This document shows, in pieces, positions 42,926-52,372 of a stretch of DNA of 64,000 nucleotides; position 1 is the stretch's first letter; each line of letters begins with the position of its first letter. Source of the stretch: Scandinavium hiltneri (GTDB lineage Bacteria; Pseudomonadota; Gammaproteobacteria; Enterobacterales; Enterobacteriaceae); NCBI RefSeq assembly GCF_024764835.1, contig NZ_JALIGE010000072.1:248001-312000 (forward strand), in the 5' to 3' direction. Under the pieces are notes generated by a model. It made no database searches. It was not told where the DNA came from and saw only the letters and a list, made by a program, of their open reading frames with translations. Made by a program: the position numbers and the translations under genes.

Positions 42926-44148
42926 TAATTAAAGTCCTCTTGTCTAAGCAACACTGGCTCCATATGTATAAATCCGATTGTCTTTGTCTTTCCAACAACA
43001 CTCAGTAATTTCATGCCCCAACGGTGATCATGTTCGTTATATTGGCCATCTGCAAGCATATCAATAAGCCCAGCATTAACTGTATACGAGCCAGGACTTA
43101 GATTGTTTGGAACCTGCACCGTGATTTTACGTTTCCCAATTTCTGGTTTTATATCTATGCCGATCACTTTACTATTGAAGCCCCATACATCAATACCTGA
43201 TGTATTCCGCAGCGTCATTGTGAAAACTGGATTTTCAAACGTAGTTTCAAGGTCTAGCACGATTGAAAGGGATATTGGCTGGTTCACAGAGACATCAGAG
43301 ATATCCTCAGCCTCATCTGTTGAGATAATCACGTCTGTAATTTTCCCACCACCGAGGCCAAATCGATACTCTGAGCGCAATGCCACTTGGCTTTTAAGCC
43401 ACTGTATTTCCCTCGTTTTCATCAATTCCTGATAGGAGTTGACTACCACATCAGGTTGATCATCTAGAATAATACAGCCTTTATCTATGAGAATTGCGCG
43501 GTCACATGTATTTCTCACAGCAGTAAGATCATGAGATACAAAAAGGACTGTACCACCTTGCTTCTGGAACTGTTCAAATGCTCGGTGGCATTTTGTTTGG
43601 AAAAGATAGTCGCCAACCGACAGCGCTTCGTCCACGATTAGAATATCGGGATTAACATTGATTGCTACAGAAAATGCCAGTCGAACAAACATCCCGCTGG
43701 AATACGTTTTAACAGGTCGATGAATAAAGTCACCTATCTCGGCAAAGTCACAGATCGCACCAATTCTGTCCTGTGTCACACTACGATCAATACCCAGCAA
43801 AGAAGCGTATAGATAGATATTTTCAATACCGGTAAACTCTGGGTTAAAGCCCGCCCCCAGTTCAAGTAACGCAGCAACTTTACCTTTAACTTCAATAGTA
43901 CCGTGTGTTGGCTGCAATGTGCCGGCAATCATCTGGAGAATAGTTGATTTCCCCGCACCATTGGCACCGACGATACCAACCCGTTCACCTTTTTGGATGC
44001 TGAATGAAATATTATTAACTGCGATAAATTTACTCGAGCCTGCCCCAGGTTTTTTTTTCAGCAGGTTATACACATTATGAAAAGGAGATCGATACTGATG
44101 GAATTCTTTCGTTAAATTTTCAATATTAACAATATAATCAGACGACAT
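42925..44148 (-). CDS. wzt: O-antigen ABC transporter ATPase Wzt with C-terminal carbohydrate-binding domain
   Basis: 407 residues from ATG 44148; the extra two codons to 44154 use TTG. The N-terminal ATPase (~1-235) has Walker A GANGAGKST (61-69), signature YSSGM (149-153) and Walker B DILIVDE (168-174). The C-terminal ~150 residues (from GLGGGKITDV) form a beta-rich extension like the Wzt_C domain, which in E. coli O8/O9a binds the chemically capped non-reducing end and licenses export. That domain implies that a dedicated cap is made; the next gene is the candidate. Overlaps wzm by 11 bases. Confidence 0.9.
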   Translation of the reverse strand: MSSDYIVNIENLTKEFHQYRSPFHNVYNLLKKKPGAGSSKFIAVNNISFSIQKGERVGIVGANGAGKSTILQMIAGTLQPTHGTIEVKGKVAALLELGAGFNPEFTGIENIYLYASLLGIDRSVTQDRIGAICDFAEIGDFIHRPVKTYSSGMFVRLAFSVAINVNPDILIVDEALSVGDYLFQTKCHRAFEQFQKQGGTVLFVSHDLTAVRNTCDRAILIDKGCIILDDQPDVVVNSYQELMKTREIQWLKSQVALRSEYRFGLGGGKITDVIISTDEAEDISDVSVNQPISLSIVLDLETTFENPVFTMTLRNTSGIDVWGFNSKVIGIDIKPEIGKRKITVQVPNNLSPGSYTVNAGLIDMLADGQYNEHDHRWGMKLLSVVGKTKTIGFIHMEPVLLRQEDFN

Positions 44149-44914
44149 CTGCAAACCCTCTGCTTAATCTTTTAAACATCCATCGCCCAAGCACAAACAA
44201 TGTGATTGCGATTACAAAATAGATTGCATAACTGAGTAATGAGAACGTCTCTATATTAAATGCAATCGCACGAAAGTCTATAATAATCAGAGAGATAGGA
44301 TTTAAATACACTATCGCTTTTATTATTTCAGGAAAAACGCTTAGAGGAAAAAGAATAGGACTGATGAACAATAACATTGTTGATGCCAGATTCACTATAT
44401 GTGAAATATCTCTAATATATGTCCCCAAAGCACTAAAAACATAAGATAACCCGAGGGTCAGAATGATGAATGGCGGTAACACTAACGCCATAGCCAATAT
44501 AGCACGTACTAAACTTTCACCAGAAAAAAGAACAGCAATAAGCAGCAGAACTGCCCCAATCATCAGATTGAATAGCTGGGCTAAAAAGTTAGAAATGACC
44601 AACACTTCAAGTGGGAATACCACTTTTTTAACATAATTGGCATTACCACTAACCAACTGACTGCTTGTCATTAATAGTTCGATGATGAAAAAATGAAAAA
44701 TCAAACCAGAAAACAAAATAACCGGATAACTGGCAAGGGAGCCACCACCCCATTTTGTTTTAAATGCAAAACCGAAGACTAACGTATAAACGGCCAGCAG
44801 AAAGAGTGGGTTAAGTAAGCTCCAGAATACACCTAGCGTCGACCCTTTATATCTTGAATAGATATTACGCTTGGCAATCTGCAGCACAAGTTCGTTATGA
44901 GTACTGAGTTTCAT
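44138..44914 (-). CDS. wzm: O-antigen ABC transporter permease Wzm
   Basis: ABC-2 type membrane subunit, 258 residues with six hydrophobic helices, pairing with Wzt to export undecaprenyl-PP-linked O-polysaccharide. ATG 44914 has a GAGGAT site; the track frame begins four codons earlier at TTG. The family start (ELVLQIAKRNIYSRYKGSTLGVFW) with its amphipathic gate helix is clear. Its presence, with no wzx or wzy in the locus, places the O-antigen in the ABC-transporter class. Confidence 0.9.
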   Translation of the reverse strand: MKLSTHNELVLQIAKRNIYSRYKGSTLGVFWSLLNPLFLLAVYTLVFGFAFKTKWGGGSLASYPVILFSGLIFHFFIIELLMTSSQLVSGNANYVKKVVFPLEVLVISNFLAQLFNLMIGAVLLLIAVLFSGESLVRAILAMALVLPPFIILTLGLSYVFSALGTYIRDISHIVNLASTMLLFISPILFPLSVFPEIIKAIVYLNPISLIIIDFRAIAFNIETFSLLSYAIYFVIAITLFVLGRWMFKRLSRGFADVV

Positions 44915-44922
44915 TTCTATCC

Positions 44923-45474
44923 TCAAAATGCCATGAATTTTTTAAACGACACACCTTTCATATCTTTATCAGACATTAGTAATTGCGCTCCCACTTCGAT
45001 TGGCCAAGTGATATTCAGATCGGAATCATTCCAGATGATGGAATGCTCAGCCTTGGGATTATAATAATCAGTACATTTATAAATAAATTCTGCACTTTCA
45101 GACAAAACATAGAAGCCGTGCGCAAATCCTTCCGGGATCCACAATTGGCGCTTGTTTTCAGCTGACAACTCAACACCAACCCACTCTCCACATGTTGGTG
45201 AGCCTTTGCGAATATCAACGGCTACATCGAACACAGCACCAACGCCAACACGAACAAGTTTCCCTTGCGTGTTTTCACTTTGGTAGTGTAATCCACGAAG
45301 GATCCCTTTTTTAGATTTTGAGTGGTTGTCCTGAACAAAAATTGTTTTTTTACCGGTAACCCGCTCTTCAAAAAGGTTTTGATTCCACGTTTCCATAAAA
45401 AAACCGCGCTCATCACCAAAGACTACTGGCTCAATGATTTTTACTTCAGCAATATTTGTATCAATAATTTTCAT
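44923..45474 (-). CDS. rmlC: dTDP-4-dehydrorhamnose 3,5-epimerase RmlC
   Basis: Cupin-fold epimerase, 183 residues, third step of dTDP-L-rhamnose synthesis. Motifs: FVQDNHSKSKKGILRGLH with the catalytic His, VAVDIRKGSPTCGEWVGVEL, and IPEGFAHGF. Five bases separate its ATG from the rmlD stop. Confidence 0.95.
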   Translation of the reverse strand: MKIIDTNIAEVKIIEPVVFGDERGFFMETWNQNLFEERVTGKKTIFVQDNHSKSKKGILRGLHYQSENTQGKLVRVGVGAVFDVAVDIRKGSPTCGEWVGVELSAENKRQLWIPEGFAHGFYVLSESAEFIYKCTDYYNPKAEHSIIWNDSDLNITWPIEVGAQLLMSDKDMKGVSFKKFMAF

Positions 45475-45479
45475 TTACA

Positions 45480-46361
45480 TCAGCTCTTATAAGCTTTAAT
45501 AGAATTTAATGCTTGCATCCAGTCGCTTGGTGTTATTCCATAACATTTTGTAATGCGTTGAGTATCAAGTCTGGAATTTGCAGGTCGACTAGCAGGGGTC
45601 GGATAATCAGCTGTTGTTATACGATTAACTACAGGTAACTTCTGAATTACGCCATACTCAAGTGCTTTGCTGAATATTTCCTCAGCGAATTCGCACCAGC
45701 TAACATGAGGTAAACCAGCGAAATGATAAATGCCGTATTCCTTTTTTTGCTCTCTGAACACACCATTTGCAATTTTAATAATCGAATCAGCTATATCGCC
45801 TGCATAAGTCGGACCGCCAATCTGATCCGCTACAATACGCAACTCTGAGTGAGTTTGTGCAAGGCGGAGCACTGTTTTGACAAAATTATTACCATGTTCA
45901 CCAAATACCCATGCGGTGCGAATAATAATATGTCGCCGGCACGCCAATGCCACATTTTTTTCGCCTTCCAGCTTTGTCTTACCATAGACAGATGTTGGTC
46001 CGGTAACATCGCTCTCGTGGTAATTTCCCTCTTTATCTCCAGGGAAAACATAATCTGTAGAGATATGAATTAGCAGTGCACCATGTCTATCAGCAGCCTC
46101 TGCCAGATTTTTCGGACCAAGGCAATTTATTGCATAAGCAAATTCTTGCTCAGTTTCTGCTTTGTCCACTGCGGTGTAAGCTGCAGCATTGATGACCACA
46201 TCAGGTTTAAAGTCAGACACAGCTTGCATGACGGCTTGCGAGTCTACGATATCCAGTTCGTTCTTATCGACAGCAAGCAACTCAACTGCCGTCAGTGCAG
46301 ATAATTTTTGAGCAAGTAAATACCCTACCTGTCCATTGGCCCCTGTTACGAGAACTTTCAT
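45480..46361 (-). CDS. rmlD: dTDP-4-dehydrorhamnose reductase RmlD
   Basis: NAD(P)H-dependent SDR-fold reductase, 293 residues, final step to dTDP-L-rhamnose. GANGQVGYLLA (8-18) is the cofactor loop, STDYVFPGD the Ser/Thr strand and YGKTKLEGE the Tyr/Lys pair. Its ATG shares one base with the rmlA stop (TAATG). The gene order rmlB-rmlA-rmlD-rmlC differs from the rmlBDAC order usual in Wzx/Wzy-type loci of E. coli. Confidence 0.95.
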   Translation of the reverse strand: MKVLVTGANGQVGYLLAQKLSALTAVELLAVDKNELDIVDSQAVMQAVSDFKPDVVINAAAYTAVDKAETEQEFAYAINCLGPKNLAEAADRHGALLIHISTDYVFPGDKEGNYHESDVTGPTSVYGKTKLEGEKNVALACRRHIIIRTAWVFGEHGNNFVKTVLRLAQTHSELRIVADQIGGPTYAGDIADSIIKIANGVFREQKKEYGIYHFAGLPHVSWCEFAEEIFSKALEYGVIQKLPVVNRITTADYPTPASRPANSRLDTQRITKCYGITPSDWMQALNSIKAYKS

Positions 46362-47239
46362 TATTTCCTTCCGGAATCTGCAACCAGATTAATCAAATAT
46401 CTACCGTAATCATTTTTCTGCATAGACAAACCGTAGCTTTTCACTTGTTCCGAATTCAGCCAACCGTTGCGCCATGCAATCTCTTCCAGACACGCAATTT
46501 TGAGTCCCTGAACATTTTCAATAGTTTGAACAAAAGATGATGCTTCATGTAGGCTTTCATGTGTGCCGGTATCCAACCATGCAAATCCACGGCCTAACAG
46601 CTCAACATGAAGTGAACCATCTTGAAGGTACATTTCATTAATTGACGTTATTTCTAATTCACCTCGCGATGAAGGTTTAACTTTTTTCGCAAAATCAACA
46701 ACTCGATTGTCATAAAAATACAAACCAGTTACAGCATAGTTTGATTTAGGTTTAACAGGTTTCTCTTCGATTGAAACAGCACGCATTTCCCCGTCAAATT
46801 CAACTACACCAAACCGCTCTGGGTCTTTAACTTGATATCCGAATACTGTTGCACCATCGTTTCGTTTTGCGGCCTCGGCTAATGATCGGCTAAATGATTG
46901 GCCATAAAAAATATTATCACCTAATACTAAGCAAACGTTATCATTATCAATGAACTCTTCACCGATAAGAAATGCTTGGGCAAGACCATCTGGGCTAGGT
47001 TGTATCGCATACTGTAAATTGACACCAAAATGACTGCCATCACCGAGTAGCCGTTTAAAGCTATCAATATCTTCACCAGTGGTAATTACTAAGATATCTT
47101 TTATCCCTGTTAACATTAATGTAGATAGTGGATAATAGATCATTGGCTTATCATAAATCGGTAATAGCTGCTTTGAAATACTACGTGTAATTGGATATAA
47201 ACGAGTTCCGGACCCACCAGCAAGAATAATACCTTTCAT
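46361..47239 (-). CDS. rmlA: Glucose-1-phosphate thymidylyltransferase RmlA
   Basis: 292 residues; makes dTDP-glucose from dTTP and glucose 1-phosphate and is feedback-inhibited by dTDP-rhamnose. The nucleotide-binding signature LAGGSGTRLYPIT (6-18), SKQLLPIYDKPM, and LGDNIFYG are intact. It follows rmlB by 2 bp. From here on the operon is clearly AT-richer than the flanking core genes. Confidence 0.95.
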   Translation of the reverse strand: MKGIILAGGSGTRLYPITRSISKQLLPIYDKPMIYYPLSTLMLTGIKDILVITTGEDIDSFKRLLGDGSHFGVNLQYAIQPSPDGLAQAFLIGEEFIDNDNVCLVLGDNIFYGQSFSRSLAEAAKRNDGATVFGYQVKDPERFGVVEFDGEMRAVSIEEKPVKPKSNYAVTGLYFYDNRVVDFAKKVKPSSRGELEITSINEMYLQDGSLHVELLGRGFAWLDTGTHESLHEASSFVQTIENVQGLKIACLEEIAWRNGWLNSEQVKSYGLSMQKNDYGRYLINLVADSGRK

Positions 47240-47241
47240 GA

Positions 47242-48321
47242 TTATTCATTCCCTCTAGTACAAGTATTTCCCACATTAACCAGATCCTGAATATGTTCCC
47301 ACCAATTCTGATTATTCATATACCACATTATTGTTTTACGAATCCCGCTATCAAACGTTTCCAGTGGTTTCCATCCTAATTCGTGGCTAATTTTACCAGC
47401 ATCAATTGCATAGCGACGATCATGTCCGGCGCGGTCTGATACGTAAGTAATCTGATCACGGTATGATCCATTTTTAGGTACAATTTCATCCAACAGATCA
47501 CAGATAATGTAAACTACATCTAAATTTTTCTTCTCGTTATGACCACCGATGTTATACGTCTCTCCCGGTTTGCCTTGGGTAACGACGGTATACAGTGCAC
47601 GCGCATGATCTTCCACATATAGCCAGTCACGGATCTGGTCACCTTTGCCATAGATTGGCAGAGGCTTCCCGTCTAGTGCATTCAGAATCACCAACGGGAT
47701 CAGTTTTTCCGGGAAGTGATACGGACCGTAATTGTTTGAGCAATTGGTCACAATAGTCGGCATGCCATAGGTTCGCAGCCATGCCCGAACCAGATGATCA
47801 CTTGATGCTTTAGATGCTGAGTAAGGGCTACTCGGTGCATAAGCCGTGGTTTCGGTAAACAGAGGCAGTTCGTCACCTTGCCCGATTTCATCCGGATGAG
47901 GGAGGTCACCATAGACTTCATCGGTCGAAATATGGTGGAAGCGGAACGCTGCTTTTTTAGAGGGCTCCAGTTCAGACCAATATTTACGCGATGCCTCCAG
48001 CAGCACATAAGTGCCTACAATATTGGTTTCGATAAATGCCGCTGGACCGGTGATAGAACGATCGACATGGCTTTCAGCGGCAAGATGCATCACTGCATCC
48101 GGCTGATGCTTGGCAAAAATATTGGCCATCGCAGTTGCATCGCAAATATCAGCTTGCTCAAAGCAGTAACGATTACTTTTTTCAATATCAGCAAGCGATT
48201 CGAGATTACCTGCATAGGTCAATTTATCAATGTTGACCACTGCATCCTGAGTATTATGAATAATATGTCGGACGACCGCAGATCCAATAAAACCTGCACC
48301 ACCCGTGACCAGAATTTTCAC
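47242..48321 (-). CDS. rmlB: dTDP-glucose 4,6-dehydratase RmlB
   Basis: Extended SDR enzyme, 359 residues, second step of dTDP-rhamnose synthesis. I chose GTG 48321 (VKILVTGGAGFIGS), which aligns with the E. coli start and follows a GGAAAG site; the in-frame ORF runs on through the JUMPstart element to 48447 only by chance. Motifs: GGAGFIG NAD loop, STDEVYG, and YSASKASSDH. First gene of the O-antigen operon, 82 bp after JUMPstart. Confidence 0.94.
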   Translation of the reverse strand: MKILVTGGAGFIGSAVVRHIIHNTQDAVVNIDKLTYAGNLESLADIEKSNRYCFEQADICDATAMANIFAKHQPDAVMHLAAESHVDRSITGPAAFIETNIVGTYVLLEASRKYWSELEPSKKAAFRFHHISTDEVYGDLPHPDEIGQGDELPLFTETTAYAPSSPYSASKASSDHLVRAWLRTYGMPTIVTNCSNNYGPYHFPEKLIPLVILNALDGKPLPIYGKGDQIRDWLYVEDHARALYTVVTQGKPGETYNIGGHNEKKNLDVVYIICDLLDEIVPKNGSYRDQITYVSDRAGHDRRYAIDAGKISHELGWKPLETFDSGIRKTIMWYMNNQNWWEHIQDLVNVGNTCTRGNE

Positions 48322-48403
48322 GTTATCTTTCCGCTCTTGTGCTAGTTGACTCATTTTGAAGTAAAAATATGTCATGAACGTTGGCGTTTCCAGCTTAAAA
48401 ACG

Positions 48404-48442
48404 CACGCTACCGCCCCTGGCTCAATAGCTACCAGTGCACTG
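48404..48442 (-). promoter_or_regulatory. JUMPstart element with ops
   Basis: A 39 bp element matching the JUMPstart consensus, read leftward, and ending in the ops sequence GGCGGTAGCGTG (48404-48415). Ops pauses RNA polymerase and recruits RfaH, which suppresses early termination and aids translation of long surface-polysaccharide operons. It lies in the untranslated leader of the ~16 kb rmlB to wecB operon. Confidence 0.95.
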
Positions 48443-48607
48443 TACACGACAATCAGTATGTTATCAGGCTCGGCGCTTAATGACGCTTATTGCCTATCAA
48501 TCGAATCTATTATTGTGATCTGAAAATCGTGTCAAAACAAGGAAAAATCCCAGTTAACTGTTACAAAAACAAGCGCACACTATTAATTTTAGTCATTGAT
48601 TTTAAAC

Positions 48608-48669
48608 GAAAAAAACGGCAGTGATGTTATGTGTGCGCAAAATACGCATCATAACCTCCCCTGCCGTTT
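48608..48669 (-). terminator. Terminator of galF
   Basis: Read leftward, AACGGCAG pairs with CTGCCGTT over a long stem with internal bulges (inner GGTTATGATGCG and its partner) and is followed by TTTTTT. It lies 27 bp after the galF stop and shields the O-antigen promoter region from galF transcription. Confidence 0.85.
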
Positions 48670-48696
48670 AGTCTTGAGTTACATTTCTTCGGTGAA

Positions 48697-49590
48697 TCAG
48701 TCCACCAGCAACTTCTTAATGCTCTCTCTGAACTTCGCACCTTCATTCAGATTGCGCAGCCCATACTTGACAAAAGCCTGCATGTAGCCCATTTTCTTGC
48801 CGCAGTCGTAGCTGTCGCCAGTCATCAGCACTGCATCAACAGACTGCTTTTTCGCCAGTTCGGCGATGGCGTCGGTCAACTGTACGCGGCCCCATGCGCC
48901 TGGTTCAGTTTTTTCCAGTTCGGCCCAGACATCTGCGGACAGGACATAACGGCCCACGGCCATTAAGTCGGAATCCATGACCTGTGGTTCATCCGGTTTC
49001 TCAACGAAGTCGACGATACGGCTGATTTTTCCTGGAACTTCCAGCGCCTCTTTAGTCTTAATGACAGAGTATTCACGCAGATCGCCTTCCATGTGTTTTG
49101 CCAGCACCTGGCTACGGCCGGTTTCATTGAAACGCGCCACCATTGCAGCGAGGTTGTAGCGCATTGGATCGGCGGTCGCATTGTCCAGCACGATATCCGG
49201 CAGTACCACCACAAACGGGTTGTCACCGACAATCGGGCGAGCACAAAGGATAGAGTGGCCCAGACCCAGCGGCTGTGCCTGACGCACATTCATGATGGTC
49301 ACGCCCGGCGGACAAATGGCCTGCACTTCAGCCAGCAGCTGACGCTTAACGCGCTGCTCAAGTAGTGACTCAAGTTCGTACGAGGTGTCGAAGTGGTTTT
49401 CTACCGCATTTTTAGACGCGTGAGTGACCAGAACGATTTCTTTGATCCCTGCAGCAACAATCTCGTCGACAATGTACTGAATCATTGGCTTATCGACGAT
49501 CGGTAGCATTTCTTTCGGAATGGCTTTCGTGGCAGGAAGCATGTGCATCCCGAGGCCAGCTACCGGAATAACTGCTTTCAAATTAATCAT
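48697..49590 (-). CDS. galF: UTP-glucose-1-phosphate uridylyltransferase-like GalF
   Basis: 297 residues from ATG 49590 (MINLKAVIPVAGLGMHML); four more codons reach 49602. Homologue of GalU; in E. coli GalF is considered a weak or regulatory partner affecting UDP-glucose levels. The nucleotide-binding loop reads AGLGMHMLP, with the MHM that distinguishes GalF from the GTRMLP of GalU. It separates the O-antigen locus from the colanic acid genes, as in other Enterobacteriaceae. Confidence 0.96.
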   Translation of the reverse strand: MINLKAVIPVAGLGMHMLPATKAIPKEMLPIVDKPMIQYIVDEIVAAGIKEIVLVTHASKNAVENHFDTSYELESLLEQRVKRQLLAEVQAICPPGVTIMNVRQAQPLGLGHSILCARPIVGDNPFVVVLPDIVLDNATADPMRYNLAAMVARFNETGRSQVLAKHMEGDLREYSVIKTKEALEVPGKISRIVDFVEKPDEPQVMDSDLMAVGRYVLSADVWAELEKTEPGAWGRVQLTDAIAELAKKQSVDAVLMTGDSYDCGKKMGYMQAFVKYGLRNLNEGAKFRESIKKLLVD

Positions 49591-49736
49591 TATCATGTCC
49601 ACCTGTGAATGGTTGGAGAATTATAGCCAGTCAGAATGTTTTATCCAGCATGTTTTTTTGATGATACCCGGCAATATTTGATAAAACCTCGGGGTTAATC
49701 CGATAGTTGCGGCAATATCCCAGGAATCGTCGTATT

Positions 49737-51140
49737 TTATTTCCCCGGTAGTCTAAAATTTATCCCGGTGGCGTTGACGGTGTGCTGATCCACCCGGTCG
49801 ATGTCCACCGAGCCCTGCCCTTTTTCATTCACCGCCTTTATGTTTGCCAAAGACAGCAACGTGTCCTGGCGGGCCATAAACTTGCCGCGAACGTCCTTAC
49901 GCAGGTCAAAATTCATCGACAGCGCCGGGCCACGCCCGGCATCCTGCATCACGTTGATATTGCGCATAAACAGGTGCTGGGGTTTGTTGTGCAGCTCCAG
50001 CGAGGCGCGTTTGAGGTCGAGGTTCGTTATCGCCACGAACGACTGCGCATTGCCGGATGAAATCTGGATCCCGCGCAGCTTGTAAGCCAGCGCGGTATTG
50101 TCCATACGAATATCATTGAGCTTGAAGTTCTGCGGGATTGACTTGTAACTGCCTTTGATGACGCCGTAGCCGATCAGCATGCCTGCGCTATTTTCCATCG
50201 TGACATTATCAATAATGAAATTATCACAGCCGTAAATTGCCACCGTGGCATTATCAATTCCCGCCTTCTTACTGAACTCCGGGGTAATATTTTTGGCTTT
50301 CACATTCCGAATAATGAAGTGTTTGCCGTTCTCGACGTGAACCAGCTGTCGACAGTTGCTGCCGGTGATGTTGGCGACGACAAAATTCTTAACCGCCTGA
50401 TCTTCCGGATAGTCGTTGTCGTACGTGCTTCCCGCCAGACCAATGCCAATACCCCAGAAGGGTTTGCCGTTGGTGCAGTTAATGTTGTCGATAACGTGGT
50501 CAGAAATCAGGATGTTTTTATCGTTGATCGCCACGTTCCACTCGATGGCGTCACCCTGCAGGTCGGTGAAGTGGCTATTGGTTATCTTCACGCCGTCAAA
50601 CTGGTTATGGAAACCCTGGCGCAGAATGCCGTAGTTAGCTTTGGTTATCACAATGTTGTCGATGAGCAGGTTACGCATGGTGCGCTTGTCTTTGCCGCCG
50701 ATGTAAATCTGCGCCACTGGCCCGTAGCCGCTCAACGTCACGCCCTGAATCACGCAGTCAGAGCCGCGTACATCGAGGCAAATGTTATTCAGGCTGCCCT
50801 TTTTACCGATGATTTTGCAGCCGTCCTGTAACGCGAATCGCCCACGGCCATTGCCCTTCAGCGACCCGCCAACCTGCAGCGTTTTCCCCGCAGGGATGAT
50901 GATCCCGGTATTGATGTTTTCGCATATCACGCCCTCCGGCACTTCAACTACATCGCTGTCTTTGAAGGCATCGTTGAAGGCACGGATCCAGTCATTGCCG
51001 GGGTTGTAATTGCGGATATCAGCGGCATCGTTACGCCCCAGCGCAAAGGCTGCGGGGCTATTGATGAGGGGCAGTGCGGCCAGTGCGGAGCTGGCCCCAA
51101 GGAAGGAGCGTCGTGTCAGGCTAAAATTTTTGTCCGTCAT
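49737..51140 (-). CDS. wcaM: Colanic acid protein WcaM
   Basis: 467 residues, last gene of the colanic acid cluster. The N-terminus has a twin-arginine signal (SLTRRSFLGASSALAALP), so it should be exported folded to the periplasm. The rest looks like a right-handed parallel beta-helix, with repeating short strands rich in N, I and V (for example NLLIDNIVITKANYG and FKLNDIRMDN). Its exact step in colanic acid making is not established; a role in polymer processing is a guess from the fold. Confidence 0.93.
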   Translation of the reverse strand: MTDKNFSLTRRSFLGASSALAALPLINSPAAFALGRNDAADIRNYNPGNDWIRAFNDAFKDSDVVEVPEGVICENINTGIIIPAGKTLQVGGSLKGNGRGRFALQDGCKIIGKKGSLNNICLDVRGSDCVIQGVTLSGYGPVAQIYIGGKDKRTMRNLLIDNIVITKANYGILRQGFHNQFDGVKITNSHFTDLQGDAIEWNVAINDKNILISDHVIDNINCTNGKPFWGIGIGLAGSTYDNDYPEDQAVKNFVVANITGSNCRQLVHVENGKHFIIRNVKAKNITPEFSKKAGIDNATVAIYGCDNFIIDNVTMENSAGMLIGYGVIKGSYKSIPQNFKLNDIRMDNTALAYKLRGIQISSGNAQSFVAITNLDLKRASLELHNKPQHLFMRNINVMQDAGRGPALSMNFDLRKDVRGKFMARQDTLLSLANIKAVNEKGQGSVDIDRVDQHTVNATGINFRLPGK

Positions 51141-51151
51141 GCATCCTCTTT

Positions 51152-52372
51152 TTACAGCGTCTGCAGCAGGCTGGCTAACTGTTGATTAATCACCTGCTGG
51201 TTGAATTCAGTTTCGACTTTTGTCCGCGCTTTGGCGACGACCGGCTGCAACGCCTGTTGGTCGAAAGCGTCGAACGCGCTGAGTCGGTCGGCCAGGGATG
51301 CTGCGTCATTCTCAGGCACCAGCCAGCCGGACTCTCCGGCATCAATGAGCTCCGGAATCCCACTGTGAACGGTAGACACCACCGGAATGCCCACCGCCAT
51401 CGCTTCCATCAGCGCGACCGGAATGCCTTCCATATCGCCATCGGCCCCGGTGACGGACGGCAGCAGAAACACGTCGGCCTCATCCAGCATCGCCTTCACC
51501 TCATGGCTCGGCTTGAAGCCCGGCATCTCAATCACGTCCTCGAGCTGATACTGCTCGATGAGCGTGCGCAGGCGACGTTCCCACGGACCAATGCCGAGAA
51601 TGCGATAGTGGAAGCGCACGCCGCGCTGCTTGAGCTGACGGCAGGCTTCGATCGCCACGTGCAGCCCTTTCTTCTCGGTCAGACGCGCAACCGAGATAAT
51701 TTGCAGCGTCTCATCCGGCGCTTTTACCGGACGCAGAGCAAAGCGGTCCATGTTGACGCCCATTCTCGACACCACAATTTTATCCGCCGGGCAGCCCATG
51801 CCCTTCAGGCGTTCGGCCCACAGGTCGCTTATCGGCAACATCAAATCCCCCCGACGGAACAGCTGCTGGTATTCAGGGGTGTAATGGGTGAGCACATCCC
51901 GGCTCGAGACGTCTATGCCGTGGAACACGGTCGCAATTTTGCCGCGTAGCACGCCGAGCTCACGCAGTTTGGCGGCGGTTACGCCCGCCGGGCCAAAGTG
52001 GGCGATAAACACATCGGCGCTGAACGGCGCGGTATTTTGCGCCGTGATGGAAGAAAGGATCAGGTTCCGCGCCTCGTCACCGTAGCGGCTGGTGTTCAGC
52101 GCCTGCCACGTGGCCCCGCGATGCAAGCCTTTCAGGGTGTTGAGCGCGCGATAACGCAGTTTGGCCAGTTTGCCCACCGGCTCATCCTGCAACCAGCGGG
52201 TTTTCTGCGCCAGACCGTAGCGGGTGTAAGCCTCATGGGTATTGGTCATATCGCCCTTCAGCAGCGCGATAATTTCCACTTCATAGCCCATTTCGATAAA
52301 CGCGACGATCTGATTTAAAACGAAGGTTTCTGACGACAGCGGAAATTTTAACAGGAAGAAACCAACCTTCAT
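51152..52372 (-). CDS. wcaL: Colanic acid glycosyltransferase WcaL
   Basis: GT4 (GT-B) glycosyltransferase, 406 residues, thought to add a sugar to the colanic acid repeat unit. FPLSSETFVLNQI near the start, then ISVARLTEKKGLHVAIEA and EGIPVALMEAMAVGIPVVST hold the donor-binding and acidic motifs. It overlaps wcaK by four bases and is followed by wcaM after 11 bp. Confidence 0.94.
   Translation of the reverse strand: MKVGFFLLKFPLSSETFVLNQIVAFIEMGYEVEIIALLKGDMTNTHEAYTRYGLAQKTRWLQDEPVGKLAKLRYRALNTLKGLHRGATWQALNTSRYGDEARNLILSSITAQNTAPFSADVFIAHFGPAGVTAAKLRELGVLRGKIATVFHGIDVSSRDVLTHYTPEYQQLFRRGDLMLPISDLWAERLKGMGCPADKIVVSRMGVNMDRFALRPVKAPDETLQIISVARLTEKKGLHVAIEACRQLKQRGVRFHYRILGIGPWERRLRTLIEQYQLEDVIEMPGFKPSHEVKAMLDEADVFLLPSVTGADGDMEGIPVALMEAMAVGIPVVSTVHSGIPELIDAGESGWLVPENDAASLADRLSAFDAFDQQALQPVVAKARTKVETEFNQQVINQQLASLLQTL

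Noticed and set aside
48322..48447. Longer N-terminus for RmlB
   Set aside because: It would translate the JUMPstart element, and the SDR fold starts at the GTG at 48321.
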